From contig ONJJ01000028.1 in NCBI GenBank assembly GCA_900318115.1, positions 1 through 42,607 of the forward strand: a stretch of DNA of 42,607 bases, given 5' to 3'. Shown here in pieces: positions 15,638 to 23,984 of this stretch (the first letter of the stretch is position 1; the number at the start of each line of letters is the position of its first letter). This DNA is from an uncultured Prevotellaceae bacterium. GTDB lineage: Bacteria > Bacteroidota > Bacteroidia > Bacteroidales > Bacteroidaceae. Made by a program: the position numbers and the translations under genes. The notes under the pieces were generated by a model. That model was given only the letters and a program-made list of their open reading frames with translations, was not told where the DNA came from and searched no databases.

Positions 15638-17958
15638 ATAAAAACAAATATACAATGAAGAAGTATTGGAAATTGCTGCTCATGGCAGCTGGTATCGGAA
15701 TCTTCACGGCCTGCGAGGACGTGCCCGAACCCTACAACATCCCGACGGAGGGAAATACACCATCCCTGCCCACGGCTGATTACATCATCAACCAAACGTT
15801 CACTTCCAGCCTGGGGGACTTCAAGAGCCAGGCTACCAGCGGCTCGCTCGCGTGGACTTCAGACACACGCTATGGTGCCATTATTTCAGGCTATCAGGAC
15901 TTTGATGGCGACGGCAACAAGGAGAACAAACCGGGCGAGACCTATCTCATCAGCCCTGAAATCGACCTCACCGAAGCCGACAGCGCTTACGTCATCATCG
16001 AGCAGGCCATCAACTACGCCAAGTCAACCCTGGCAGAGGATCACCACCTGCTCATTCGTGTGGGTGAAGGTGACTGGACGGAGCTTCCTATGAGCCTTGA
16101 TGGCCTCGGCACCTCCTTCACCTATCTCACCCAGAATATCCAGATTCCGGATGAGTTCATGGGCAAAAAGATCCAGCTTGCCCTGAAGCACACGGCCCAC
16201 AACGATTACTCCTCTACGTGGGAAGTGAAGAGCCTCAAGGTGGCCAAGGGAACGGCACCTGAAGCCAGCGTCATCGAAACGCCTGTCATCGAAGGCGTCG
16301 GTTCCGGCACAAAGGACGATCCCTATGATGTTCCCACCACCATCAAGCTCATTGCAGCCGGTCCTCCCTCCACGAAAATCTACACGAAGGGTATTGTATC
16401 GCAGGTCGATGAAATCAGCGACCAGTACGGCAATGCCACTTACTTCATCAGCAACGACGGCACCACCAAGGATCAACTGGAAGTCTATCGTGGCTTTGGT
16501 CTCGGTGGCGAGAAGTTCAAGGCCGGCGGTATCAAAGTCGGTGACGAGGTCATCGTCTATGGTCAGGTGGTCTATTACAACAACAAGACCATGGAGTTCA
16601 CTCAGGGCAGCGAACTTTACAGCCTCAATGGTGTGACTGCTGGCGGCAGCGATAATCCTGGCGAAGCCAAGGGCAGCGGTACGCTTGAAGATCCCTACAA
16701 CGGCGCTGCGGCTAATGCTATTGCAAGTGCGCTGGCTGCCGATGCACAGAGCGATGTGGTTTATATCAAAGGCAAGATTTCCAGCATCAAGGAAGAATTC
16801 TCTGCTCAGTACGGCAACGCCACATTCTACCTCTCTGATGATGGCACTTCAACGGGTCAGTTCTACATCTTCCGCAGCCTCTATCTCGGAAATAAGAAGT
16901 GGACAAATGGCGACACCCAGATTAAGGTGGGCGACGAAGTGGTCGTCTGTGCAAAGCTGACGAACTACAAGGGCAATACACCTGAGACAGTACAGGGCGA
17001 GACCTACCTCTACAGCCTTAATGGCAAGACAGAGGGCGGCGAAACTCCTGAGCCCACTCCTGGTGAAGCCAAGGGAAGCGGTACTCTGGAAGATCCCTTT
17101 AATTCCGTGGCTGCCAACAATATCGCCAGCGCCTTGGCTGCCGATGCAAAGAGTGAGCAGAGCTACTACATCAAGGGTAAGGTCGTCAGTGTGAAGGAGA
17201 GCTTCTCTGAGCAGTATGGCAACGCAACGTTCTACATCTCTGACGATGGCACCTCAGCTGGTCAGTTCTATGTGTTCCGTGCTCTCTATCTGGGCAACCA
17301 GAAATGGGTGAGCGGCAACCATCAGATTAAGGCTGGCGACGAAGTCGTGGTTTATGCTCAGCTGACGAACTACAAGGGCAATACTCCTGAAACCGTTCAG
17401 GGCGCAGCTTATATCTACAGCCTCAATGGCAAGACTGAAGACGACGGTACTGGCGGTGGCGAGGAACCTGGTCCCACACCCGGTGCTGATGGTACGACGC
17501 TTGCTCAGTTTACCAATGGTGGCTTCGAGGCTTGGACCAATGGAGTGCCTGATCAGTGGCAGTCCACGACTACTGCAAGTACCAAGAATACTATTTTCCA
17601 GAGCACGGATGCCCATTCCGGTTCCTACTCTGTACAGGTAGCAGGAACCACCAGTGGAAACAATCGTCTGGGTTCTACGGAGCTGGCGCTGGAAGCCGGT
17701 GAATACACCATGAAGTTCTTCGTGAAACCCGAAGCTGACGGTGGTAGCGTCCGTCCTGGATACGTGCCTGTCACGGATGGCAAGGTAGGAAGTTATGTCT
17801 ATGGTGACTACACCAATGATATTCCTGCGGGGCAGTGGACCGAGATTACCCACACGTTCTCTCTCAGTTCTGCTACCACAGTCAATCTCGTCATTATGAA
17901 TCCCAAGAAGCCTGGTAAGAACTTCCTCATTGATGACTTCACCATCACCAAGAACTAA
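15634..17958 (+). CDS. Lipoprotein with choice-of-anchor-J domain, three OB-like repeats and a C-terminal beta-sandwich
   Basis: A 774-residue lipoprotein (lipobox FTAC after the hydrophobic segment; an alternative start at 15655, MKKYWKLL, is equally credible). Domains in order are: about 45-215, a jelly-roll of the choice-of-anchor-J/DUF5017 type (YLISPEIDLTEADSAYVIIE); about 221-335, 344-470 and 478-603, three OB-like repeats each with a GSGTxxDPY start, YIKGKI/V strand and QYGNATFY(L/I)SDDG signature; a Gly/Pro linker; and about 625-774, a carbohydrate-binding-like beta-sandwich (NGGFEAWTNGVPDQWQS, FLIDDFTITKN). The OB repeats recall the domain found in extracellular nucleases such as B. 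subtilis YhcR, suggesting nucleic-acid binding. Repeats 2 and 3 are near duplicates. A strong terminator follows the stop. Confidence 0.83.
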   Translation: MNKNKYTMKKYWKLLLMAAGIGIFTACEDVPEPYNIPTEGNTPSLPTADYIINQTFTSSLGDFKSQATSGSLAWTSDTRYGAIISGYQDFDGDGNKENKPGETYLISPEIDLTEADSAYVIIEQAINYAKSTLAEDHHLLIRVGEGDWTELPMSLDGLGTSFTYLTQNIQIPDEFMGKKIQLALKHTAHNDYSSTWEVKSLKVAKGTAPEASVIETPVIEGVGSGTKDDPYDVPTTIKLIAAGPPSTKIYTKGIVSQVDEISDQYGNATYFISNDGTTKDQLEVYRGFGLGGEKFKAGGIKVGDEVIVYGQVVYYNNKTMEFTQGSELYSLNGVTAGGSDNPGEAKGSGTLEDPYNGAAANAIASALAADAQSDVVYIKGKISSIKEEFSAQYGNATFYLSDDGTSTGQFYIFRSLYLGNKKWTNGDTQIKVGDEVVVCAKLTNYKGNTPETVQGETYLYSLNGKTEGGETPEPTPGEAKGSGTLEDPFNSVAANNIASALAADAKSEQSYYIKGKVVSVKESFSEQYGNATFYISDDGTSAGQFYVFRALYLGNQKWVSGNHQIKAGDEVVVYAQLTNYKGNTPETVQGAAYIYSLNGKTEDDGTGGGEEPGPTPGADGTTLAQFTNGGFEAWTNGVPDQWQSTTTASTKNTIFQSTDAHSGSYSVQVAGTTSGNNRLGSTELALEAGEYTMKFFVKPEADGGSVRPGYVPVTDGKVGSYVYGDYTNDIPAGQWTEITHTFSLSSATTVNLVIMNPKKPGKNFLIDDFTITKN

Positions 17959-17978
17959 TTACTAACTGCTGCATGCAT

Positions 17979-18035
17979 CCGTCATCGTTGCGGCTTGCGC
18001 TAAGAAACCAAGCTGCAAGGATGACGGTTGTTTTT
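17979..18035 (+). terminator. Rho-independent terminator after the OB-repeat lipoprotein
   Basis: CCGTCATC...GGCTTG (17979-17997) pairs with the complementary stretch at 18009-18027, with one internal mismatch, and is followed by TTGTTTTT. It lies 47 bases upstream of the nuclease start, so the nuclease is either read by leakage through it or has its own promoter. Confidence 0.8.
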
Positions 18036-18093
18036 GCCCCGTTCCGTGCTCTGCAATCACGTTCCACTCATGCAGTTACTAATGAATCATGAT

Positions 18094-18978
18094 ATGTACA
18101 GACAAACACTGAAATCATTTCTCCTGCTCGCGGCGATGATGCCGCTGTGTTTTTGGAGCTGTTCTTCGGACGACGATGAACAAGATAGCCTGACGGCTAA
18201 TGCCAATGCCAATCTGGTAGCCGACGGCCCTGATGCGGCGCGCCTGGAAATACCCAAACTCAAAGGTGGAGTCGTGAATATGTTTCTTGTAAAGAAGCTC
18301 AGCACAGGCGAAGTCAATTTCTGCGTCGAATGGGATATCGCCAAGAAAGCGCAGCGATGGAGTGCCTTCCGGTGGGACAACACTAACAGTGGAGGCTACA
18401 TCAAGCGGGAGGACAACTTCATCGAAGACACTGACATCCCGCTCGAATACAGAACCACCTATGATCACTATCGCGGATCGGGCTATACCCGAGGTCACAT
18501 GTGTGCCAGTGCCGACCGCTGGAACTCCCTCGAGGCCAATCGCCAGACCTTCCTCTACAGCAATATGCAACCTCAGCTATATAGCTTCAATGGTGGCATC
18601 TGGGCCAACTTGGAAATGAAAGTACGCAGTTGGAACACGGCAGATTTCCGCGACACACTCTACGTCGCCCGCGGAGGCACCATAGACCACACTTCTGACC
18701 TCATCGAGATCACCAGCACGGGACTTCGAGTGCCCAAGTACTTCTTTATGGCCATCCTCTGCAAGAACAAGAGTGCTGTCAACGGCGGCTACAAAGCCAT
18801 CGGATTCTATATGGAACATCGTTCTTTCTACGAAGACGAGAAGAACCTGGCACCCTATGTGGTCAGTATCGATAACCTGGAGCGCCTGACGGGTATCGAC
18901 TTCTTCTGCAACCTGCCAGATGGCATCGAGAATCAGGTGGAAAGCAACGTGACACCAGCCGCCTGGGGCTTCCAATAA
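18094..18978 (+). CDS. DNA/RNA non-specific endonuclease lipoprotein (NUC1/NucA family)
   Basis: About 294 residues with a lipoprotein signal (lipobox CFWSC, Cys23) and an acidic Ser/Asp linker. The beta-beta-alpha-metal nuclease domain contains SGYTRGHMCASADRW (about 129-143, catalytic His125 in RGH when numbered from this start) and the downstream SNMQPQ (Asn157) and GIWANLE residues expected to hold the metal. This family cuts DNA and RNA without sequence preference. Being lipid-anchored and encoded beside OB-fold lipoproteins and a TonB receptor, it probably acts at the cell surface or outer membrane to fragment nucleic acids. Starts at 18082 or 18094 are both possible; I chose the one giving the most typical signal peptide. 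The more upstream ATG lies in the terminator tail. Confidence 0.9.
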   Translation: MYRQTLKSFLLLAAMMPLCFWSCSSDDDEQDSLTANANANLVADGPDAARLEIPKLKGGVVNMFLVKKLSTGEVNFCVEWDIAKKAQRWSAFRWDNTNSGGYIKREDNFIEDTDIPLEYRTTYDHYRGSGYTRGHMCASADRWNSLEANRQTFLYSNMQPQLYSFNGGIWANLEMKVRSWNTADFRDTLYVARGGTIDHTSDLIEITSTGLRVPKYFFMAILCKNKSAVNGGYKAIGFYMEHRSFYEDEKNLAPYVVSIDNLERLTGIDFFCNLPDGIENQVESNVTPAAWGFQ

Positions 18979-19053
18979 CCTATAAAAGAGCATCCTGAAC
19001 CTCGCGAAGTGAAAAAAACAACGAAAATGTTTGGCTACGTCGCAGAAAAGTAC

Positions 19054-19061
19054 TACTTTTG
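19054..19061 (+). promoter_or_regulatory. -7 box of the L31 gene
   Basis: TACTTTTG fits TAnnTTTG and would start transcription near 19068, giving a leader of about 80 bases before rpmE. Confidence 0.6.
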
Positions 19062-19079
19062 CGCCGCAATTTAAATAAA

Positions 19080-19132
19080 CGCCGGTACACAAGCCCGGCA
19101 ATTACTCACCCGCCGGTACACAAGCCCGGCAA
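19080..19132 (+). promoter_or_regulatory. Duplicated hairpin in the L31 mRNA leader
   Basis: Two identical 22-base copies (19080-19101 and 19111-19132), 9 bases apart. Each can fold as GCCGG/CCGGC around a TACACAAGC loop. They lie between the predicted transcription start and the rpmE ATG. Ribosomal-protein leaders that bind their own product are known for L31 in several bacterial groups, so an autoregulatory role is plausible; the duplication itself is directly visible. Confidence 0.6.
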
Positions 19133-19149
19133 CAACTCTACTCAAACAA

Positions 19150-19401
19150 ATGAAAAAAGGTATTCATCCCGAGAACTATCGTCCTGTTGTCTTCAAGGAT
19201 ATGAGCAATGGCGACATGTTCCTCAGCCGCTCCACTGCCAAGACCACTGAGACCGTGGAATTCGAAGGCGAGACTTATCCCGTTGTGAAGCTGGAAATCT
19301 CCAGCAGCTCACACCCCTTCTACACTGGTAAGAGCAAGCTCGTTGACACCGCTGGTCGTGTTGACAAGTTCATGAGCCGCTATGCTCGCAGCCGCAAGTA
19401 A
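19150..19401 (+). CDS. rpmE: 50S ribosomal protein L31, type B
   Basis: An 83-residue protein with the type B L31 pattern: [18 protein letters not shown] at the N-terminus, then [20 protein letters not shown] and a basic end. It lacks the CxxC zinc ligands of type A L31. The protein sits at the central protuberance of the large ribosomal subunit and bridges to the small subunit. It is monocistronic, with its own promoter, a structured leader and a strong terminator. Confidence 0.95.
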   Translation: MKKGIHPENYRPVVFKDMSNGDMFLSRSTAKTTETVEFEGETYPVVKLEISSSSHPFYTGKSKLVDTAGRVDKFMSRYARSRK

Positions 19402-19425
19402 GCGAAGACAAGGATTTCATCCATC

Positions 19426-19458
19426 GAGAGTTTCCCCGCGGGGAAGCTCTCTTTTTTT
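19426..19458 (+). terminator. Rho-independent terminator of rpmE
   Basis: GAGAG (19426-19430) pairs with CTCTC (19447-19451) and an inner TTCCCC/GGGGAA stem extends it; seven T residues follow directly. Confidence 0.9.
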
Positions 19459-19523
19459 GCACTTCCTAAAGGTGCAGATTCACAGCTAATTCGTAGGACT
19501 CACCGAAAAATGTTTTCACCTTA

Positions 19524-19555
19524 TATAATAAATGCGCGCGCGTAGCGTTATTATA
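19524..19555. repeat. Short perfect inverted repeat upstream of the WecA-type gene
   Basis: TATAATAA (19524-19531) and TTATTATA (19548-19555) flank an alternating GC core, 20 bases before the transferase ATG at 19575. It could be a leader hairpin or operator; there is no T-tract, so it is not a standard terminator. Confidence 0.45.
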
Positions 19556-19574
19556 ATAGACAATAGATGAAAGC

Positions 19575-20684
19575 ATGGCGTCGAACAGCTTTTATATCTT
19601 GATGGCGTATGTGATAGGAGCAGTCTGCACGCTCATCACGATCCCGCTGATCATAGCTTTCTGCCGGAAGTTTGGTTTCTTTGACCAACCGAACCAGCGG
19701 AAGCTACATCATGCTGCTATCCCCCGACTGGGAGGCGTGGCTTTCCTGCCGTCGTTGGCTATCAGCTTCATGTCAACCCTGTTGGCCTATGCGTCCTCCA
19801 CCGGCAACCTCGACAGCTTTCATATCTCTGCTGCTGTGATGGCACTCGGCGCTGCCATCATTTACTTCGTGGGGCTGCTGGATGACCTGCTCGACCTGCC
19901 GGCAACGACGAAGTTCATCATTATGTTTGTGGCCTCGGCTTTCATGCCCTCTTGCAACCTGGTCATCGGTAACTTGCACGGGCTCTTTGGCATCTACGAA
20001 CTGCCTATGTGGTTGGGCTATGGGTTGACGGTGCTCGTCATCATGACTATAGTCAATGCGCTCAACCTCATTGATGGTATTGATGGCCTCTCGTCGGGAA
20101 TTTCCATTATCGCCCTGTCGGTCTTCACTTACTATTTCATCGACCTTCGTAACATTGTCTTTGCCGTGGCTTCGGTGGGACTCTTGGGAGCCGTCAGCGT
20201 GTTCTTTTTCTTCAATGTCTTTGGAAAAGTAGGACGTCTGAAGATATTCATGGGTGATGCGGGCAGCCTCATCCTCGGTTATGTGCTCGCTTACCTTAGC
20301 ATTAAGTATATGCTTGTTTCCGAGAATGATATCTACACGGATGCCAATCCGTTGCTCATCCCCATTTCATTGTTCCTTGTCCCCGTATTCGATCTCGTGC
20401 GTGTGGCACTGACACGTCTGGCCGTGGGCGAACCGATGTTCAAGGCTGACAAGCGCCATATTCACCACGTGCTGATGTCGGCAGGACTGAATATGCATCA
20501 GGCCCTTGGCGTCATCCTGGCTCTGGTGCTCTGCTTCCTGCTGCTGAATATCTGGCTGGAATTGGCGATGGTTCCCATCACAGTCATCTTCTTCCTCGAC
20601 GTGGCGCTGTTCATCATCTTCTTTGTGGTGGTCTATAGTATTGTCCATCATCGCGAATCGATGGCTGAGTTGATGGCCGAGTGA
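19575..20684 (+). CDS. Undecaprenyl-phosphate N-acetylhexosamine-1-phosphate transferase (WecA/TagO/MraY superfamily)
   Basis: A 369-residue polytopic inner-membrane enzyme with about eleven helices. It transfers a sugar-1-phosphate, probably GlcNAc-1-P, from its UDP-sugar to undecaprenyl phosphate, the first step of a surface glycan. Family motifs are the QRKLHHAAIPRLGG cytoplasmic loop at about 41-54, GLLDDLLDLP at about 102 (Mg-binding Asp pair), NALNLIDGIDGL at 161-172, FMGDAGSL at about 225 and DKRHIHHVL at 292. The last motif is typical of WecA-like rather than MraY enzymes. It is not adjacent to glycosyltransferases. RfbA and a Wzc-type kinase lie a few kb downstream, so the genes for exopolysaccharide or O-antigen assembly are scattered here. 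Confidence 0.87.
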   Translation: MASNSFYILMAYVIGAVCTLITIPLIIAFCRKFGFFDQPNQRKLHHAAIPRLGGVAFLPSLAISFMSTLLAYASSTGNLDSFHISAAVMALGAAIIYFVGLLDDLLDLPATTKFIIMFVASAFMPSCNLVIGNLHGLFGIYELPMWLGYGLTVLVIMTIVNALNLIDGIDGLSSGISIIALSVFTYYFIDLRNIVFAVASVGLLGAVSVFFFFNVFGKVGRLKIFMGDAGSLILGYVLAYLSIKYMLVSENDIYTDANPLLIPISLFLVPVFDLVRVALTRLAVGEPMFKADKRHIHHVLMSAGLNMHQALGVILALVLCFLLLNIWLELAMVPITVIFFLDVALFIIFFVVVYSIVHHRESMAELMAE

Positions 20685-20810
20685 GGTTTTGGGAGGTTGA
20701 GGAGGCTAAGGTGTAGAAGTTTGATGGCTCCAGGTTTAGGAACTAAGTGAGGCCTGAAGTATTGCGTAGAGGCAAGATTCAGGAATCTATAAGCTATAGA
20801 GTATAAAATT

Positions 20811-20871
20811 TAAGGTTTAAAGTTTAATGGTGCTCAGAGATGAAGCATGTCCCATTAAACTTTAAACCTTA
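20811..20871. terminator. Inverted repeat in convergent gap, probable bidirectional terminator
   Basis: TAAGGTTTAAAGTTTAATGG (20811-20830) and its exact complement (20852-20871) flank a 21-base loop between the 3' ends of the transferase gene and rny. It is AT-rich, so it is a weaker terminator than the GC-rich ones nearby. The remaining gap from 20685 shows nothing else. Confidence 0.6.
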
Positions 20872-20896
20872 GATTTCAGATGGTATCCAGATGGTA

Positions 20897-22456
20897 TTAC
20901 TTGGCGTAGCTCACGGCACGCGTCTCACGGATAACAGTAATCTTCACCTGACCAGGATAGGTCATTTCGTTCTGGATCTTCGTTGCGATGTCAGTCGAGA
21001 GCTTCTCAATCTGGGTGTCGTCAATCTTGTCTGCACCCACGATGACTCGCAGTTCACGACCAGCCTGGATGGCGTAGGTCTTGGTAACGCCGGGATAGCT
21101 CATTGCAATATTCTCCAAATCCTTCAGGCGCTTGATGTAAGCTTCGGCAATCTCGCGACGTGCACCGGGGCGAGCACCGCTGATGGCATCGCAGACCTGC
21201 ACGATAGGAGCGATGAGCGATGTCATCTCCATCTCTTCGTGGTGAGCACCGATGGCATTGCAGATATCGGGCTTCTCCTTGTACTTCTCGGCCAGCTTGG
21301 CACCGTAGAGTGCGTGTGGCAGTTCGGGCTCTTCGTCGGGTACCTTACCGATATCATGGAGCAGTCCTGCGCGCTTGGCTTTCTTGGCGTTCAGGCCCAA
21401 TTCGCTGGCCATGACAGCGCAGAGGTTCGCTGTCTCACGAGCATGCTGCAGCAGGTTCTGTCCATAGCTGGAGCGATATTTCATCTTGCCCACGATGCGG
21501 ATGAGTTCCGGATGCAGGCCATGGATGCCCAGGTCGATGGCGGTGCGCTTGCCCACTTCCATGATTTCTTCGTCCACTTGTTTCTTCACCTTGGCTACGA
21601 CTTCCTCGATGCGGGCGGGGTGAATGCGACCGTCGGCCACCAACTGGTGCAGAGCCAGACGGGCAATCTCACGGCGCACAGGGTCAAAGCCGCTGATGAC
21701 GATGCTCTCGGGCGTGTCGTCCACGACGATTTCCACGCCGGCGGCAGCTTCGAGGGCTCGAATATTGCGCCCTTCGCGACCGATGACACGACCTTTCACG
21801 TCGTCGTTCTCGATGTGGAAGACGGTGACGCTGTTCTCCACGGCGGTCTCTGTGGCCACTCGCTGGATGGTTTGGATGACGATGCGCTTGGCCTCCTTGT
21901 TGGCGGTCATCTTGGCATCATCCATGATCTCGTTGATATAGCTTGCAGCGTTGGTCTTGGCCTCGTCCTTCAGGGTTTCGATGAGTCGTTCCTTGGCTTC
22001 TTCGGCCGTGAGACCGCTAATTTTTTCCAGTTGGGTGCGCTCCTGGTTGATGAGGTTCTCCAGTCGCTGGCTCAGTTCTTCTTCGCGCTTCTGCAGCAAT
22101 GCCTGCTGCTGCTCCATACGTTTGCGCTCGTTCTCTTGTTCGTTCTTGCGGCGGTTGAGCTCGTCCTGACGCTGGTTCAGGCTTAGTTCGCGCTGCTTGA
22201 TGCGGTTCTCGCTCTGCTGAATCTGCTGGTTGCGCTGCTGCACTTCCTTCTCGAGTTCTGCTTTCTTGTTGAGGAATTTCTCCTTGACTTCAAGCAGTTT
22301 CTTCTGCTTGATGACTTCGGCCTCTTTCTGGGCCTCTTCATGCAACTGCTTCATTTGTGCGGGCTTGATGCGGCGGTACCAGATGAGCAGGTAGATGACC
22401 GCTGCCAGGGCAATGACGGCAGATGCGATGGTGATTATCAATCCTGTTAGTGACAT
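20897..22456 (-). CDS. rny: Ribonuclease Y
   Basis: A 519-residue membrane-anchored endoribonuclease that starts decay of many mRNAs. Domains in order are: an N-terminal transmembrane helix (about 4-26), a long charged coiled coil (about 30-190), a KH RNA-binding domain with [15 protein letters not shown] near 215, and an HD domain with [17 protein letters not shown] near 355-371 (metal-binding His-Asp about 364-365). Length and order match the family exactly. It is the last gene of a minus-strand group with a coiled-coil protein and ZapA; a stable hairpin lies in the 119-base gap between zapA and rny. Confidence 0.96.
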   Translation of the reverse strand: MSLTGLIITIASAVIALAAVIYLLIWYRRIKPAQMKQLHEEAQKEAEVIKQKKLLEVKEKFLNKKAELEKEVQQRNQQIQQSENRIKQRELSLNQRQDELNRRKNEQENERKRMEQQQALLQKREEELSQRLENLINQERTQLEKISGLTAEEAKERLIETLKDEAKTNAASYINEIMDDAKMTANKEAKRIVIQTIQRVATETAVENSVTVFHIENDDVKGRVIGREGRNIRALEAAAGVEIVVDDTPESIVISGFDPVRREIARLALHQLVADGRIHPARIEEVVAKVKKQVDEEIMEVGKRTAIDLGIHGLHPELIRIVGKMKYRSSYGQNLLQHARETANLCAVMASELGLNAKKAKRAGLLHDIGKVPDEEPELPHALYGAKLAEKYKEKPDICNAIGAHHEEMEMTSLIAPIVQVCDAISGARPGARREIAEAYIKRLKDLENIAMSYPGVTKTYAIQAGRELRVIVGADKIDDTQIEKLSTDIATKIQNEMTYPGQVKITVIRETRAVSYAK

Positions 22457-22491
22457 GGTTGTTTTTAAATGTTGTATTTAGATAAATGATA

Positions 22492-22553
22492 ACGCACCGA
22501 CCAAAGCCCACTCGTTCCCCACGTTCATGGGGAGCAGGCCAGGGTAGGTGCGT
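22492..22553 (-). ncRNA. Structured RNA element between zapA and rny
   Basis: On the minus strand, ACGCACC-T-ACC (22553-22543) pairs with GGT-C-GGTGCGT (22502-22492), and an inner TCCCCA/TGGGGA stem-loop closes a 62-base rod with internal loops. There is no T-tract, so it is not a simple terminator. It may be an intercistronic processing or regulatory structure or a small RNA. 6S RNA sits next to zapA in some other phyla, but this gap (119 bases) is short for 6S RNA and I cannot claim that identity. Confidence 0.4.
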
Positions 22554-22575
22554 CGTAGAGAGAATTTGCAAGTTA

Positions 22576-22866
22576 TTACTTCAGGGCATCGTTGATCTCA
22601 TGGATGAGGCCATTGAGCTGTGCCATGACAGGCTCGAGGTTGCCGCTGGCTTTGTTCTTTTCGAACCTCACGGCAATGTCTATGAGCGTCATCAGTTGGT
22701 ACACCGCTGTGCTCTGTCCTGTATAGGAGTTCACATAGTGTGTGTACTGCTTGTTGATGAGCTTCTCGGCGTTGCGGTAGTAGATTTCCTCATCGCGTTT
22801 GGCGTCGATGCTGAAATTCTGACCGCATAACTTGAGTGTTATCTTTAGGGTATCGCTGACTTCCAT
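22576..22866 (-). CDS. zapA: Cell division protein ZapA
   Basis: A 96-residue protein with the ZapA pattern: ITLKLCGQNFSIDAKRDEEIYYRNAEKLIN at the N-terminus, in which an NEEVYYR-like stretch is conserved, followed by a long helix. ZapA binds FtsZ and cross-links filaments in the division ring. It lies 60 bases after the coiled-coil gene and upstream of rny, the usual Bacteroidales order. Confidence 0.85.
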   Translation of the reverse strand: MEVSDTLKITLKLCGQNFSIDAKRDEEIYYRNAEKLINKQYTHYVNSYTGQSTAVYQLMTLIDIAVRFEKNKASGNLEPVMAQLNGLIHEINDALK

Positions 22867-22926
22867 TTATCGTTTTCTTCTGTTGTTGTTCTTGTTTGCT
22901 CGGGTTCAGTCCTTCTTCTCCGTGTG

Positions 22927-23238
22927 TCAGGAGGCTTCGAGTCCCGTGCCCTTGAGCAGGGCGATACACTTATCTACGTCTCGCACCAATTTGGCAATCC
23001 GCTGTCGTGCGGCGGCGATGTCTTTGTCGCCGACTTCCAGCATCTTGGCCATTTTCAGGTTTGCATAATTGGCTTCGAGCAGTTTGTTCTGCTTCTTGAT
23101 CTCCTGAAGTTCGCTGTCTTTCCTCACGAGTTCTTCCAGCAACTCTTCGTTATCCTCTTTCAGTTGTGTGAACTTGAGGATGAGTTGCCGTGTCCGTGTT
23201 TCCAGCAGGCGTATTGTTTTCTCTTCTTCGGGGGTCAT
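22927..23238 (-). CDS. Small coiled-coil protein upstream of ZapA
   Basis: A 103-residue, highly charged protein whose first 70 residues are a heptad-like coiled coil (LKEDNEELLEELVRKDSELQ, KKQNKLLEANYANLKMAKML). I do not recognise a named family with certainty. Size, coiled coil and position directly before zapA suggest a ZapB-like or other division-associated partner. It has its own promoter box at 23280-23287 and probably leads the transcript through zapA and rny. Confidence 0.75.
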   Translation of the reverse strand: MTPEEEKTIRLLETRTRQLILKFTQLKEDNEELLEELVRKDSELQEIKKQNKLLEANYANLKMAKMLEVGDKDIAAARQRIAKLVRDVDKCIALLKGTGLEAS

Positions 23239-23279
23239 TTATGAGCCAATTTTGTGCCACGGATGTGGCTTTAACGGCA

Positions 23280-23287
23280 CAAAGGTA
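23280..23287 (-). promoter_or_regulatory. -7 box of the coiled-coil/zapA/rny transcript
   Basis: TACCTTTG on the minus strand fits TAnnTTTG, 41 bases before the ATG at 23238. Confidence 0.6.
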
Positions 23288-23326
23288 ACATTTAGTTTCC
23301 GTTTGTGCAAGTTTGTGGCTGTTTTT

Positions 23327-23959
23327 TTATTTATCTTCTTCGATATTGGGTCGCTTTTCCTTCTTTGCGAGCATCACAGTGGTGTAAACATACTCGCTCA
23401 TCCAGCTTTCTGAGAAGCCAAGCTTCTCTTGGTACAGACGAATCTGCGCCACGGTGCGGCGGACGTTCTCGTCCTTCCAATCGTTCTTCGTCAGTAAGTC
23501 ATGCACGGTTTTCTCAGTCATTGTCTTCAGGGCACTGCGCATGAATGCTGGCAGCCGGAATTTCCACTGCATGAGATTTCCCATGACCATCATCAGGTCT
23601 TGTGAGAATCCTTGGAATTGCAGCATGTAGGGTTGCACGTCCTGCAATTTCTTGCAGCGCTTCTTGACGCTGGTGTCAATCTCCGTGGGGAATGTCTCGC
23701 TGACGTGGTAGATTTCGTTGAGCATCTTGGCACAGCGTTTCTTTTCGCCCACACCCAGCTTGTTGTTGACCGTGGGGACTTTCAGGGTTTGTTTGAACAC
23801 GCGGAGGTCGGGCAGGACAGCGAGGTTGCTGATGCCCACTTGTGCGGCAATGCTTGCTTGCAGATATACTCGAATGAGCGTCATGAAATCCTCCATGCCG
23901 CCCACTTTGGTCTCTGTCTCGGCCGTCTTCCGGCCAAAGAGTTTACTAAAGAATGACAT
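23327..23959 (-). CDS. Conserved Bacteroidales protein of unknown function
   Basis: A 210-residue, basic, soluble, helix-rich protein without signal peptide or membrane segments. It starts MSFFSKLFGRK and ends in a charged tail (KKEKRPNIEEDK). I recognise no domain and no catalytic motif. Normal codon use, the full-length frame and placement between the zapA/rny group and rfbA on the same strand argue that it is a real gene. A role in cell envelope or division would be guesswork. Confidence 0.7.
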   Translation of the reverse strand: MSFFSKLFGRKTAETETKVGGMEDFMTLIRVYLQASIAAQVGISNLAVLPDLRVFKQTLKVPTVNNKLGVGEKKRCAKMLNEIYHVSETFPTEIDTSVKKRCKKLQDVQPYMLQFQGFSQDLMMVMGNLMQWKFRLPAFMRSALKTMTEKTVHDLLTKNDWKDENVRRTVAQIRLYQEKLGFSESWMSEYVYTTVMLAKKEKRPNIEEDK

Positions 23960-23984
23960 TTATTCTTTCTTGGGTTTAAGTTTT

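Noticed and set aside
19524-19555. Invertible promoter upstream of the glycan transferase
   Set aside because: Arms of 8 bases with a 16-base core are too short for a known invertase site, and no recombinase gene is nearby.
22480-22575. 6S RNA
   Set aside because: The neighbour zapA is suggestive, but the gap is shorter than 6S RNA and I could not lay out the central bubble; kept only as an unnamed structured RNA.
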